Position numbers and translations under genes: made by a program. A model generated the notes under the pieces. The model was not told the DNA's origin. It was given only the letters and a program-made list of their open reading frames with translations, and searched no databases. Positions 16,911-25,117 of a stretch of DNA of 51,471 bases are shown here, in pieces (the first letter of the stretch is position 1; each line of letters opens with the position of its first letter). Origin of the DNA: a virus; IMG/VR virus record IMGVR_UViG_3300027899_000017, positions 1 through 51,471 of that record; one strand, 5' to 3'.

Positions 16911-18506
16911 ATGAACGAATTCTTGCAAAGAATGCTAGGTGAACTTAAAACGAATTCTGCAGTGAATTCTGAGCCTCTAGTTAAGATGCTAGTTGAGTCA
17001 ACAGATAAATCTATCTTATTAGGAGAGAATACTGCATCAGTCTATTCTACTCTTAAAAATGGAATGTTTGCTATTGCTAAAAGTTCTAATAACTCAGCAC
17101 TTTCTATACTTGCGTCAAAGTTTGAAGAAAACGAAGCAACTCCAAATTCTAAAGTTGGTGCAATTGCATCTGAAGTTGGAATCTCTACTAAGTTGTCACA
17201 GATTAAAGAATCAAATGCGTATTCTAATCCTATAGTAAAAACTAAAGTTGATTCCTTCAGCTCAGCAATACTTAATGGAACTCCAGAATTTACACTATGT
17301 GCAGATTTTATCAATGTATTTGAAACATATAATTACGATTCAACAGTTAAGTCAGTAGTTTCTGGAGTATCTGATTATGTTTCTTCAAACCAAGGAAAAA
17401 TCTCAATGCTTAGCGCAATCTTTCAATTAGAATCAATGAATTCTCCAATCTATGCTGGAGCAGTTTCTGATCTAAAGAACATGTTAATTGAGAATGCATA
17501 TTCTGCAGATATTATTAAACTTAAATACGGTAACTCAATTCCATTGGTTACTTGGTTAGTTAATGATCTTAGAATTATTGAATCAAGAGAAAACGGAAGC
17601 TTTACACTAGGCGAAGGAAATTCGGACACTAGAGTAAATAATCTTATTGCTCCATCAATCCAAACTAAAAATGGAATGATCTTGTACACAGACAATCGTT
17701 TTATTTCAATCAGAGAATCTAAAAAGCTTGCCGGTAATGAAACGAAAGTTAATATCGACGGACCTTTTAAGATTGCAGAGGTTGATCCGAACTTCGTACG
17801 TGAAAATTATTCAACTTTCTATGAAGTATGTGAAGCATATGCTACACTAGGTTTCAATAAAAGTGCAGATGGTCTTGGCGTAGAATCTTCAAATGTTAGA
17901 AATTTTAAAGTAGGATTTAAGGTAAGTGAAGCAAAGTCACTAGACATATACATCAATAACTCTAAGATCGAATCTTTAGACTCAATTAATATTTCAGAAG
18001 CTCTTTCATTAGAACCAACTAATGTTAAGTTAAGATTTGCAAAACTATTTGAAAATTCTGGAACACTTGCTAATTTTGAGTTCATCAAAGAAGTATCAAA
18101 CGATAGATTAATGAGCGAAGCTCTTCTACTTAATCTAAATAACACATATTTTATCTGTGAAAAAGTAAATTCAGCAGATCGCGTTTGGACAGAAGTTAGT
18201 GAATATGCAATGTACGAATTCTTTAATTCTAAATTCCAGTATGATATTAGTCCAATCTTTAAAACAAAGATCGATGAGTCTCTACAAGTATTAAAGGATA
18301 TCGATTCAACTAAATCTAGAATCCTTTTAGATATCGAAAAGCTTGAAACTTCTATTAAGAAGATTGATGAAGCTTGTGAAACACAAGGAATAGATGCAAT
18401 TGAAGTGACCAGACTTGAGTCAATTAAAGATGCAATAAAAGAAACTATTTCTGGTTTGAACGAACAATATATCTCGACTGACCTCTTAAAAAAAACCTTA
18501 GCCTAA
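16911..18506 (+). CDS. Unknown 531-residue protein with a frameshift-prone end
   Basis: A 531-residue protein that begins MNEFLQRMLGELKTNS and is rich in Ser, Asn and Ala, with helical N- and C-terminal parts (the last 100 residues are charged helices) and a more strand-rich centre. It does not match a family I recognise; an internal head or core protein would suit its composition and its place at the end of the late block. Its last codons run into eight A (18488-18495), where an in-phase A AAA AAA heptamer would allow a -1 shift into a 78-codon frame ending at 18730. A GATAAATAAA motif lies before the start. Confidence 0.6.
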   Translation: MNEFLQRMLGELKTNSAVNSEPLVKMLVESTDKSILLGENTASVYSTLKNGMFAIAKSSNNSALSILASKFEENEATPNSKVGAIASEVGISTKLSQIKESNAYSNPIVKTKVDSFSSAILNGTPEFTLCADFINVFETYNYDSTVKSVVSGVSDYVSSNQGKISMLSAIFQLESMNSPIYAGAVSDLKNMLIENAYSADIIKLKYGNSIPLVTWLVNDLRIIESRENGSFTLGEGNSDTRVNNLIAPSIQTKNGMILYTDNRFISIRESKKLAGNETKVNIDGPFKIAEVDPNFVRENYSTFYEVCEAYATLGFNKSADGLGVESSNVRNFKVGFKVSEAKSLDIYINNSKIESLDSINISEALSLEPTNVKLRFAKLFENSGTLANFEFIKEVSNDRLMSEALLLNLNNTYFICEKVNSADRVWTEVSEYAMYEFFNSKFQYDISPIFKTKIDESLQVLKDIDSTKSRILLDIEKLETSIKKIDEACETQGIDAIEVTRLESIKDAIKETISGLNEQYISTDLLKKTLA

Positions 18507-18730
18507 ACGAATCTTCTTCTTTTAAAATAGGAGAAACCGTAAAAGCTAAAGGAAAGATTGGAAAGGTTACTGGGTACTTTGGAAATTCAAAAGAATACTT
18601 AGTAATTATTGGATTAAAGAACGAAAGATATCCTGAATCTGAAATTGAAAAGTTTACAGCTTCTGCTAGAAAAAAGGAGAATAAAGATATTACTCGTGAT
18701 AAAAAGCCAAAGGAGAAAACAGTTTTATAG
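18488..18730 (+). other. Candidate -1 frameshift site and extension frame
   Basis: In the zero frame the codons TTA AAA AAA ACC contain the heptamer A AAA AAA (18488-18494), and the zero frame stops at 18506. Slipping back one base gives 78 further codons (18494-18730) beginning NLSLNESSSFKIGETVKAKG. They hold a compact Gly/Val/Lys-rich domain similar in style to KOW or SH3-like folds and a Lys-rich tail. The extension frame has no ATG, GTG or TTG after its last upstream stop, so it cannot easily be a separate gene. The total would be 606 residues. A one-base error in the A run is the alternative. Confidence 0.6.
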
Positions 18731-18731
18731 T

Positions 18732-18761
18732 AAAAAGGAGCATTTTTGCTCCTTTTTTTTT
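18732..18761 (+). terminator. Rho-independent terminator
   Basis: An 11-bp perfect stem (18732-18742 with 18747-18757), a TTTT loop and a T tract reaching 18761. It lies directly after the TAG of the -1 extension frame, which supports that stop as the true end of the gene. Confidence 0.9.
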
Positions 18762-18780
18762 AATGTTACTTGAGGAAATA

Positions 18781-18788
18781 GTATAATA
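18781..18788 (+). promoter_or_regulatory. GTATAATA promoter-like element
   Basis: GTATAATA begins exactly 31 bases before the ATG at 18812, right after a terminator. The same octamer begins 31 bases before the sigma gene at 46052. Confidence 0.5.
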
Positions 18789-18811
18789 GTTCTACACTAA
18801 AACTAAAAAAC

Positions 18812-19060
18812 ATGAATTCTACAATCACAATCAATCAAGCACAGCCTAGAGCAACTACTAAAAGCGTAACTTCAATTATGCGCAAACAGATCAATAAAAT
18901 GAAGGTTGGCTACTATTTTGAAGTAACTGGAGTTGATGCTAAACTAGTAAGCAATATCCGCGCAACATTATCTGCTGCTTCAAAGAAAGACGGCTTCAGA
19001 ATTTCTACTAGATTTAGTGGAAGTAAATTAACAGTTGAACGAATTAGAAAAAACTCGTAA
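18812..19060 (+). CDS. Small basic protein, possible nucleic-acid binder
   Basis: An 82-residue, Lys/Arg-rich protein. After a polar N-terminus it has a helix with MRKQINKMKVG, then a strand (YYFEVTG), a helix (AKLVSNIRATLSAASKK) and two strands (FRISTRFSGSKLTVERI). This compact alpha/beta plan would suit a DNA- or RNA-binding protein. Family unknown. It has its own candidate promoter (GTATAATA) after a terminator, so it may be expressed in a different phase from the structural genes. Confidence 0.6.
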   Translation: MNSTITINQAQPRATTKSVTSIMRKQINKMKVGYYFEVTGVDAKLVSNIRATLSAASKKDGFRISTRFSGSKLTVERIRKNS

Positions 19061-19083
19061 AACTAAATCTAACATTACAGTAC

Positions 19084-19093
19084 AATAAATAAA
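19084..19093 (+). promoter_or_regulatory. Late-like motif AATAAATAAA
   Basis: Begins 19 bases before the ATG at 19103, in the 42-base gap after the preceding stop. Confidence 0.35.
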
Positions 19094-19102
19094 AAACAAT
19101 TA

Positions 19103-19906
19103 ATGGATACTAGAATCGACTTCAAAACCGCTCAAAAATTCGATCAGCTTGAACTAATTGACTGGAAAACAAAATATGCAGACTTCAAATTCTATGTTAG
19201 AAAAGGATTAAATGAAGTAAAGTATAATGTTGGTACAAATGTTTCAAAAAGTGCGACAAGCGGTGAATATATCAAACCATTTACCTCAAGTGTATATGGA
19301 GAACCAATTAATATCAATGATTTCTTGAATAGAGAAGATACTTGGTTAGATATTGGCGGTCACCTTGGATTCTTTGCAATTCGCATGGCAAAACAGTTTC
19401 CTAATATCAAGAAAATTGTTTCATACGAAGCACTTCCACACAATGTATCATTTGCACTACAGAATATTGCAATCAATGAAGTAGGTTCAGTTTGCGAATA
19501 CGTACAAGAGGCAATTGTTCCAACTAATGAGAAGCAAGTAGAGTTCTTTATCTCTAGTGATTCTGGAAAGCACTCAATCCTACCTATCAAAGGTCGTGAT
19601 GTAATTACTGTTCCTGCTGTAAATATCAATGAAGCTATTGAAAAATACGGCGCAACTGCAATTAAAATGGATGTTGAAGGTGCCGAGTATGAGTTACTTA
19701 AGGCAGTAACCGATTGGTCAAAGATCAGAGTTGCAATTATTGAGTATCACTTTATGTATAAGCCATTGAAAGAAAATCGTGTCCAAAAATTTCAAGAGAT
19801 CATGCAGATCTTTGAAAATAATTTTGATGAGATTCGGAAGATCGAGGCAGTTGAGTATGGTAAGAACTTCATTACCCACTTTGTTGCTATTAAGCATGAC
19901 AAATAG
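19103..19906 (+). CDS. FkbM-family methyltransferase
   Basis: A 267-residue protein with the Rossmann methyltransferase core: the SAM-binding motif WLDIGGHLGFFAIRMA near residues 78-92, an acidic second strand (IVSYEALPHN) and the FkbM signature IKMDVEGAEYELL near residues 190-203. FkbM-type enzymes O-methylate sugar hydroxyls in bacteria; phage members probably act on glycans or on modified DNA. It overlaps the DNA glycosylase gene by 11 bases and precedes a glycosyltransferase-like gene, which supports a joint role in sugar or base modification, though this link is inference. Confidence 0.8.
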   Translation: MDTRIDFKTAQKFDQLELIDWKTKYADFKFYVRKGLNEVKYNVGTNVSKSATSGEYIKPFTSSVYGEPININDFLNREDTWLDIGGHLGFFAIRMAKQFPNIKKIVSYEALPHNVSFALQNIAINEVGSVCEYVQEAIVPTNEKQVEFFISSDSGKHSILPIKGRDVITVPAVNINEAIEKYGATAIKMDVEGAEYELLKAVTDWSKIRVAIIEYHFMYKPLKENRVQKFQEIMQIFENNFDEIRKIEAVEYGKNFITHFVAIKHDK

Positions 19907-20312
19907 TCCATATAACCTATTACAGGAAATATACAACGAGCATCCATGGAGGATGCTCGTTTGTTGTATCATGTTAAACTGTACATCTAGAAAACAGGTT
20001 GATCATGTTAGAGAAGAATTCTTTCGTAGATATCCTGATGCAGTTGAAGCAGAACGAGCAGATCCTGAAGAAATGGCAAATCTAATTGCATCTCTAGGAT
20101 TTAAGAATCGAAGAACCCGATCAATACAACGATTCTCAAGTGACTGGATGACCCTAGATTGGATCGAACCTAGCGAATTATATGGAATAGGTAAGTACGC
20201 ACAAGATTCCTGGGAGATATTCCAGAAGGGCAACCTGAATGTCGAGCCAACTGATGGTGTGTTAAATACTTATTTGCATTGGGCAAAAACTAAAGAGATA
20301 TATTCAATATAA
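19896..20312 (+). CDS. HhH-GPD DNA glycosylase of the MBD4 (mismatch thymine glycosylase) type
   Basis: A 138-residue protein from the ATG at 19896. It shows the MBD4 glycosylase pattern: an HPW start (HPWRMLVCCIMLNCTSRKQ) near 16-34, the helix-hairpin-helix ELYGIGKYAQDSW near 94-106, and VEPTDGVLNTY near 116-126, where Asp120 takes the place of the catalytic Asp of MBD4. Known MBD4 enzymes remove thymine or uracil opposite guanine after deamination of methylcytosine or cytosine. No iron-sulfur Cys cluster of the EndoIII type is present. It overlaps the FkbM gene by 11 bases. Action on modified or deaminated bases, in phage or host DNA, is inferred. Confidence 0.8.
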   Translation: MTNSPYNLLQEIYNEHPWRMLVCCIMLNCTSRKQVDHVREEFFRRYPDAVEAERADPEEMANLIASLGFKNRRTRSIQRFSSDWMTLDWIEPSELYGIGKYAQDSWEIFQKGNLNVEPTDGVLNTYLHWAKTKEIYSI

Positions 20313-20321
20313 TAGAATACA

Positions 20322-21377
20322 ATGAAAAAAGGACTATACGCATATTTTGGTTTACTTGATCTAACTAACATTGATTCTCCAGGACATTCCTTATACCAGT
20401 TAGGATTAATTGATTCATTACGAGAAAACTTCAATGAATCAAAATTTGATTTTTTCTCATACTACCCTAGCGAGTTAGTTGCAGAAACCAAATTTATAGA
20501 TTTTCCAAAGTCTAGTATTGGACTGTTATTCTCTAAGTATTTTACTGAAATGATTAGTGAATACAAAGTACCATTAGAAAGTATTCTTACTCGAATTAGA
20601 GAAAAAAAGTATAGTACTCTATATCTTAAGGCTAGATTTAGAAACCTTTCTACTCTATCTAAAAAATGGAAAGATGCTCAAGACTTTGAAAAGATAATTG
20701 AGGTTGCACTGTCTTCTGGATATACTAGAGAAAATATTTTTATCCTAGACACAGATCTTTCTCTTTCTGAAGATTTTCGAACCAAGTATAGTGATAATGT
20801 AACTATCTTAATTCCATCAATAGATTTCCCAGGAGTATCAAATAGATTTCTATCTGAATGTGTTGACTTAAATGTTAAAGAATACGCGAGCCGCCTAAAA
20901 ACTTCAGTGTTTTATGGAAATATCGATACTTCTAAATATAAAAGCGGAAATTCAAAAAGTGAGTTGCTTCCAGCTTTTTTGCAATGGTTTGATGAATTCC
21001 ATCACAGACAATCGACTCATTTTTTAGTAGTATGTAAAGAGTCCGATTTTACATTCAAGAGTGAATCAACTTTGCATATTCCAAGAAATAGTAGATCTTC
21101 AATCTTTGAGGCACTATCTAAATCACTAGTCATGGTAAATATTACTAAGGACAAGTATAATGAAAAGAAGTTTATTCCTGCTAGAATCTATGAAGCAATG
21201 ATTTTTGGAATGATCCCAGTGTCATATCGATTTGAATTTTTAAGTAGAGCCTTTTCATTTGAAACAGTAGATGATCTTTCTGAAATCATAAAGTATCTGA
21301 ATGAATGTTCTACTGAAGAATTAATACAAGCATATCTACATTTTATCTCTGAATATAAAAAATCTCTAGTAGTATAA
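20322..21377 (+). CDS. Glycosyltransferase-like protein (GT-B type)
   Basis: A 351-residue protein. The C-terminal third carries KFIPARIYEAMIFGMIPVSYR near residues 285-305, the Glu-x-x-x-x-Gly-x-x-Pro-Val region that binds the sugar nucleotide in GT-B enzymes, followed by a short helical tail (DLSEIIKYLNECSTEEL). The N-terminal half is less conserved. Phage enzymes of this kind glycosylate modified DNA bases or virion proteins. The neighbouring FkbM methyltransferase and DNA glycosylase fit a base- or glycan-modification module. It ends in a one-base overlap (TAATG) with the next small gene. Confidence 0.55.
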   Translation: MKKGLYAYFGLLDLTNIDSPGHSLYQLGLIDSLRENFNESKFDFFSYYPSELVAETKFIDFPKSSIGLLFSKYFTEMISEYKVPLESILTRIREKKYSTLYLKARFRNLSTLSKKWKDAQDFEKIIEVALSSGYTRENIFILDTDLSLSEDFRTKYSDNVTILIPSIDFPGVSNRFLSECVDLNVKEYASRLKTSVFYGNIDTSKYKSGNSKSELLPAFLQWFDEFHHRQSTHFLVVCKESDFTFKSESTLHIPRNSRSSIFEALSKSLVMVNITKDKYNEKKFIPARIYEAMIFGMIPVSYRFEFLSRAFSFETVDDLSEIIKYLNECSTEELIQAYLHFISEYKKSLVV

Positions 21378-21562
21378 TGAAAGAACTTGACGATTTCCAA
21401 AAAGCAATTAAGATAATTGAGAGCTGCACTACCCAAGCTCAAATCGATTCTGCGCAGCAATACGTTGAGTTATACATGAAAAGTACGCATAATATTGAAT
21501 TGATTCGAAAACTAGTAGATAAACTAAACGCTAAAGTTTTAGACATATCTAATCAAAAATAA
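21377..21562 (+). CDS. Small helical protein
   Basis: A 61-residue protein whose ATG overlaps the stop of the glycosyltransferase-like gene by one base, so it is translationally coupled to it. The whole sequence is amphipathic helix (DDFQKAIKIIESC, DSAQQYVELYMKS). Family unknown. Confidence 0.6.
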   Translation: MKELDDFQKAIKIIESCTTQAQIDSAQQYVELYMKSTHNIELIRKLVDKLNAKVLDISNQK

Positions 21563-21576
21563 AGATATCTTTCTAA

Positions 21577-21588
21577 GATAAATAATAA
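21577..21588 (+). promoter_or_regulatory. Late-like motif GATAAATAATAA
   Basis: Begins 27 bases before the ATG at 21604. The same 12-mer occurs 26 bases before the gene at 29634. Confidence 0.55.
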
Positions 21589-21603
21589 GAAAGAATCAAA
21601 TTG

Positions 21604-23475
21604 ATGAAACATGTCACTCCTTACCAGAGTCAACCTGAAGCAGTTCAATTATTATCTCAGTATTTTACCGGAACTGACCACATATTTTCAAACATACTTA
21701 CAGTTGAAAATATTAAATGGGAAGCACACCTCATAGATATTGCAGAATCAGTAATACCTGAACAATTATGTTTTGATCTTCATTTTGACATGATCATCGC
21801 GGGCGGGTCAAAGGCAGTTACTCAATACTATAAAGGATTAATTAATGGTAAGAATGAAATTCTTGAAAAAGCTAAACTGCAACTCGGTGGAGCTAGCTCT
21901 AGAACAATTAATGAAGCAGCTTACCAATTCAACCAGACGATAAAAGATAAGTTCGTATCTCTACTTACTGAAGCATCTGCAGATGGCACAGTCAATCCAA
22001 TTGAATTCTTTAAAGATAAATTAGGTAGTTTATTTAATCCTGCACAAGCAGCACAGGCTGCACAAGTAGTACCATTAAATCTTTCACCAGAGGCAGAAGT
22101 TGATGCTGCCCTTGCTGGAGGAGAATATTCTCCAGGAAAAGACGGTAGCACGTTTGGTCTTCTAAAGTCACTTTGGGATTCATTAACTGAGGGAGGATCA
22201 GCAATAGGAATTTTACACTTAGTATTAGATATTATTGGAATAATTGGAGATTTTGTTTTTCCAGGAGCAGGAGCAATTGCGGATATCTTAAATGCGTGCA
22301 TCTATTTCTATAGAGAAAAATGGATACTTGGAACTATTTCATTGATTGCTGGAGTTATCTTTGGTGCAGGTGATGTGCTCAAATTATTTAAGCCAGCTGC
22401 AAAATCCATGGAATCCGTAATGATGGCTACCGCTAAGGGCAGTAGGGCTGGCTCAGAAGCATTATCCCGAGTTCCATTAAAAGAGCGTGGTCTCGTTGTG
22501 CAGGGACTAAGATATATCGCAAAAACTATCGGTGGAGTACTCGGAACTGCTACTGGAATTCTTGGAAAATTCTTTGATTCATTTATTGCAAAGATAGTAG
22601 GTTGGGTACCATTTATCGGAAAACCACTAAAGGCATTTTTTGAAAATGTAGGACAGACCTTTGTAAAGTATGGAGATACTATGAAGAATTTTTCAGGAGG
22701 TTTTGCAAAAGTCGAGAGTGAAATTCTAGTTGGAACAGTGAAAGATGCGAATTCTGCACTAAATAAAATGTATAAGACTGGCGGAAAGTACGAAGTAGAT
22801 GGAGCGACTAAACTTGTTAAAATTACAGACGGTAACGGAAAGGTCTTAGGTGAATTCTCACAAGAGATACTGACTGATCCTAAGTTTTGGGGCAGAAAAG
22901 CACCAAATTTATTTCGGTCTACTCGAGAAATGAATGCATATTACCGAGGAATTAAATCAGGAAATAGGACTCTTGGAGGAGCTATTGCAACATCGTTAGG
23001 TAAGGTTGTAGGGAAAGCGATAAAAAATACAAGTAGACTTGCACTATTTGTAGGTAAACAAGTAATTAAGTATATTACCGATATGGATCCAGCGGAGGCT
23101 GGATATACTTCAGAAGAGGTTGAATACTGGGGAAATTCTGCTCTTCAATCATGGATAGATTCAGAGTTAAAGAAGAGAAAAGAGGAGACTGGTGCAGTTT
23201 ATATACCTGCGCTCGAGTTAGACTCATCAGATAAAGAAACATTTGAGCGAATTACTAATTATCAAAACGAATATGCACAAATGTTTGGGCAGCCAACAAT
23301 TATTCCAGTAATATACAATAAGTTTGGAAATGAGGAAGCTGAAGACGAATTTGATGAATACTTTGAATACTTACGCAAGGAGGCAAATAAACCGAAGGAC
23401 GTAACTCCAAAAGAAAAGGAGACAAACGAATCTGTCTCCTTCAAGCATATTATTCCTTTTTATAAATTTCAATAA
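21604..23475 (+). CDS. Large protein with a membrane-active, pre-toxin-like helical domain; candidate ejection protein
   Basis: A 623-residue protein from the ATG at 21604 (a TTG lies one codon earlier). Residues ~200-265 are a hydrophobic hairpin rich in Gly and Ala (IIGIIGDFVFPGAGAIADIL, then a second segment near LISLIAGVIFGAGD), very like the pre-toxin helices of polymorphic toxins. Two sites fit the prohead-protease rule: INE|A at Glu104 and LLTE|A at Glu123. Cleavage there would leave a ~500-residue mature protein. A charged acidic C-terminal region (NEEAEDEFDEYFEYL) follows, ending with VSFKHIIPFYKFQ. I infer a virion protein that inserts in the host membrane during entry. It abuts the convergent gene with no gap. 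Confidence 0.6.
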   Translation: MKHVTPYQSQPEAVQLLSQYFTGTDHIFSNILTVENIKWEAHLIDIAESVIPEQLCFDLHFDMIIAGGSKAVTQYYKGLINGKNEILEKAKLQLGGASSRTINEAAYQFNQTIKDKFVSLLTEASADGTVNPIEFFKDKLGSLFNPAQAAQAAQVVPLNLSPEAEVDAALAGGEYSPGKDGSTFGLLKSLWDSLTEGGSAIGILHLVLDIIGIIGDFVFPGAGAIADILNACIYFYREKWILGTISLIAGVIFGAGDVLKLFKPAAKSMESVMMATAKGSRAGSEALSRVPLKERGLVVQGLRYIAKTIGGVLGTATGILGKFFDSFIAKIVGWVPFIGKPLKAFFENVGQTFVKYGDTMKNFSGGFAKVESEILVGTVKDANSALNKMYKTGGKYEVDGATKLVKITDGNGKVLGEFSQEILTDPKFWGRKAPNLFRSTREMNAYYRGIKSGNRTLGGAIATSLGKVVGKAIKNTSRLALFVGKQVIKYITDMDPAEAGYTSEEVEYWGNSALQSWIDSELKKRKEETGAVYIPALELDSSDKETFERITNYQNEYAQMFGQPTIIPVIYNKFGNEEAEDEFDEYFEYLRKEANKPKDVTPKEKETNESVSFKHIIPFYKFQ

Positions 23476-25098
23476 TTACTTCTTTATTCTCTTAATGATA
23501 TTTGCAATACTTGCTTTGTAATCATCACCTTCACCAGTACAACCTGTCCAGAAGGCTTTTGCAAAGATTGCAATTTCTCCATCAAGCTCATCGTCTAGAA
23601 CCGCGTAAACCGTTGATTTAATATCGATCTTTGAATATTCTACGCTTACTTGCTTTGCCATTTCTGGAGTTAATCCAGTAATTAGAAGAGCAATACAACA
23701 CTCTTCCTGAGCAGTAGTATTTCCAAATAATCCACTTCCATTCTTAAGATCAAGTAACATTGATGCAATATCAGATGCTCCTTGTTGTTTAGCATTTTCA
23801 ATGTATGCGTTTGGATCTGCAGCTAAAGTATCATAATAACCCATAACTTCAGCAGCTTTTGCACCTAATCCAGGTTCAGCAGAACCTGCTGGAGTATCTT
23901 GCTGTGCATTATCAATTACACCAACTGCGTTTGCTGCAACCAATCCCTTAGTTGTAAGATTTACTCCAGCTGCAGTAAGAACACTAGTCGCTGTACCTGG
24001 AGAAAGTTGAGTAATTACATTATCCCAACCAGTTGGTGCAGGATTTTTAACCCATCTTCCTGAAGAAAGTTTATAGGACATTTGAACACCATCATCTGCA
24101 AATGATTCGATACGCATTGTTCGAGTAGCACCAGTACCCGTTCTAGTTACAAACGGTACTTCTTTACCAATAGTAACTCCAGCTTTTTCAAGAGCTGCAA
24201 TCTTACGAGTCTTATCTAGTTTTGAAAAAACTTTACTTAGTCCAGATATGTTTGCTATCGCTTTTACTCCTTTTCCAAGAGCAGCACTTGCAGTTGCTAA
24301 TTTAGTTGTTTGCGCAAGTTTACCGGCCTTTGCTGCAGCACTCGCAATATTTGCACCTTTTAAACTTGCAGTAAACGCAGGAGATCCGCCGAGTGTTACA
24401 ATAGTTAATGCAACATCTCCAAGAATAGTCCATGGATTTAATCCTCGCATAGTATCTGCTGAGATAGGTCGACGATACACATTACATGAAACAACTTCGC
24501 CGTATCCACCAAATTCCTTTTCCATAAATTCTTTAATACTCATGGAATATTTTGATTTGAATACTTCATCTAGTTTATCAAAATACATTTGAGGGTCTAC
24601 ACTCTTTTCTGCTGCGATCTGAGCAAATGCTCCAGCAATTGCTGCGACCGTATCTTCATCTGTTCCAGCGTCTCCGCTAGAGTTTCCTCCAAAGAAGCTA
24701 CTTATGCTTCCGATAATTCCACGCTCAGTAAATCCTGTGCCCTCGCCAGCTGCTTTTAATAAATTAGCAGCCATGTCCATGTTAATGTCTCCCCATAGGA
24801 ACTCATCATTCATGATCCACATAAAAAACTTAGGCGCTTTTGGATCAGACTTGTCTACTTTCACATAGAGTTTATCATCTTTAAGTATTCCGTACGCAGC
24901 TGGATCGATTTCATCAATCATATATTCACCGTCCGATTTTGCAACAAGGATCTCTGCAAGTTTAGCAAGGAGTTCCTCATTATCTAAATACCCTTTTAAT
25001 CTAGCATTTAGATCATTTGAGATAACGGCTGGTCCTACTTCTAGAAGAGGACCTTCATATGTTTGATAAAAGGATTGATATTTCTTATCTAAGAACAT
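23476..25098 (-). CDS. Large Ala/Gly-rich protein, candidate internal virion (ejection) protein
   Basis: A 540-residue protein starting at ATG 25098. The N-terminus MFLDKKYQSFYQTYEGPLLE is a looser version of the shared tag, with aromatics at 7, 10, 11 and 14 and Glu15-Gly16. Residues ~225-300 are Ala-rich and hydrophobic (ILGDVALTIVTLGG, ASLKGANIASAAAKAG), similar in style to the membrane-active part of the convergent gene product at 21604. The C-terminus is basic (IANIIKRIKK). It lies in a cluster of tagged genes and abuts the opposite-strand gene stop to stop. Delivery into the host is inferred. Confidence 0.55.
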   Translation of the reverse strand: MFLDKKYQSFYQTYEGPLLEVGPAVISNDLNARLKGYLDNEELLAKLAEILVAKSDGEYMIDEIDPAAYGILKDDKLYVKVDKSDPKAPKFFMWIMNDEFLWGDINMDMAANLLKAAGEGTGFTERGIIGSISSFFGGNSSGDAGTDEDTVAAIAGAFAQIAAEKSVDPQMYFDKLDEVFKSKYSMSIKEFMEKEFGGYGEVVSCNVYRRPISADTMRGLNPWTILGDVALTIVTLGGSPAFTASLKGANIASAAAKAGKLAQTTKLATASAALGKGVKAIANISGLSKVFSKLDKTRKIAALEKAGVTIGKEVPFVTRTGTGATRTMRIESFADDGVQMSYKLSSGRWVKNPAPTGWDNVITQLSPGTATSVLTAAGVNLTTKGLVAANAVGVIDNAQQDTPAGSAEPGLGAKAAEVMGYYDTLAADPNAYIENAKQQGASDIASMLLDLKNGSGLFGNTTAQEECCIALLITGLTPEMAKQVSVEYSKIDIKSTVYAVLDDELDGEIAIFAKAFWTGCTGEGDDYKASIANIIKRIKK

Positions 25099-25117
25099 TG
25101 TATTCTTGTTATTTTTA

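Noticed and set aside
18761-18812. Riboswitch or small RNA in the gap after the terminator
   Set aside because: Only about 50 bases with a promoter-like element; no stable structure is seen.
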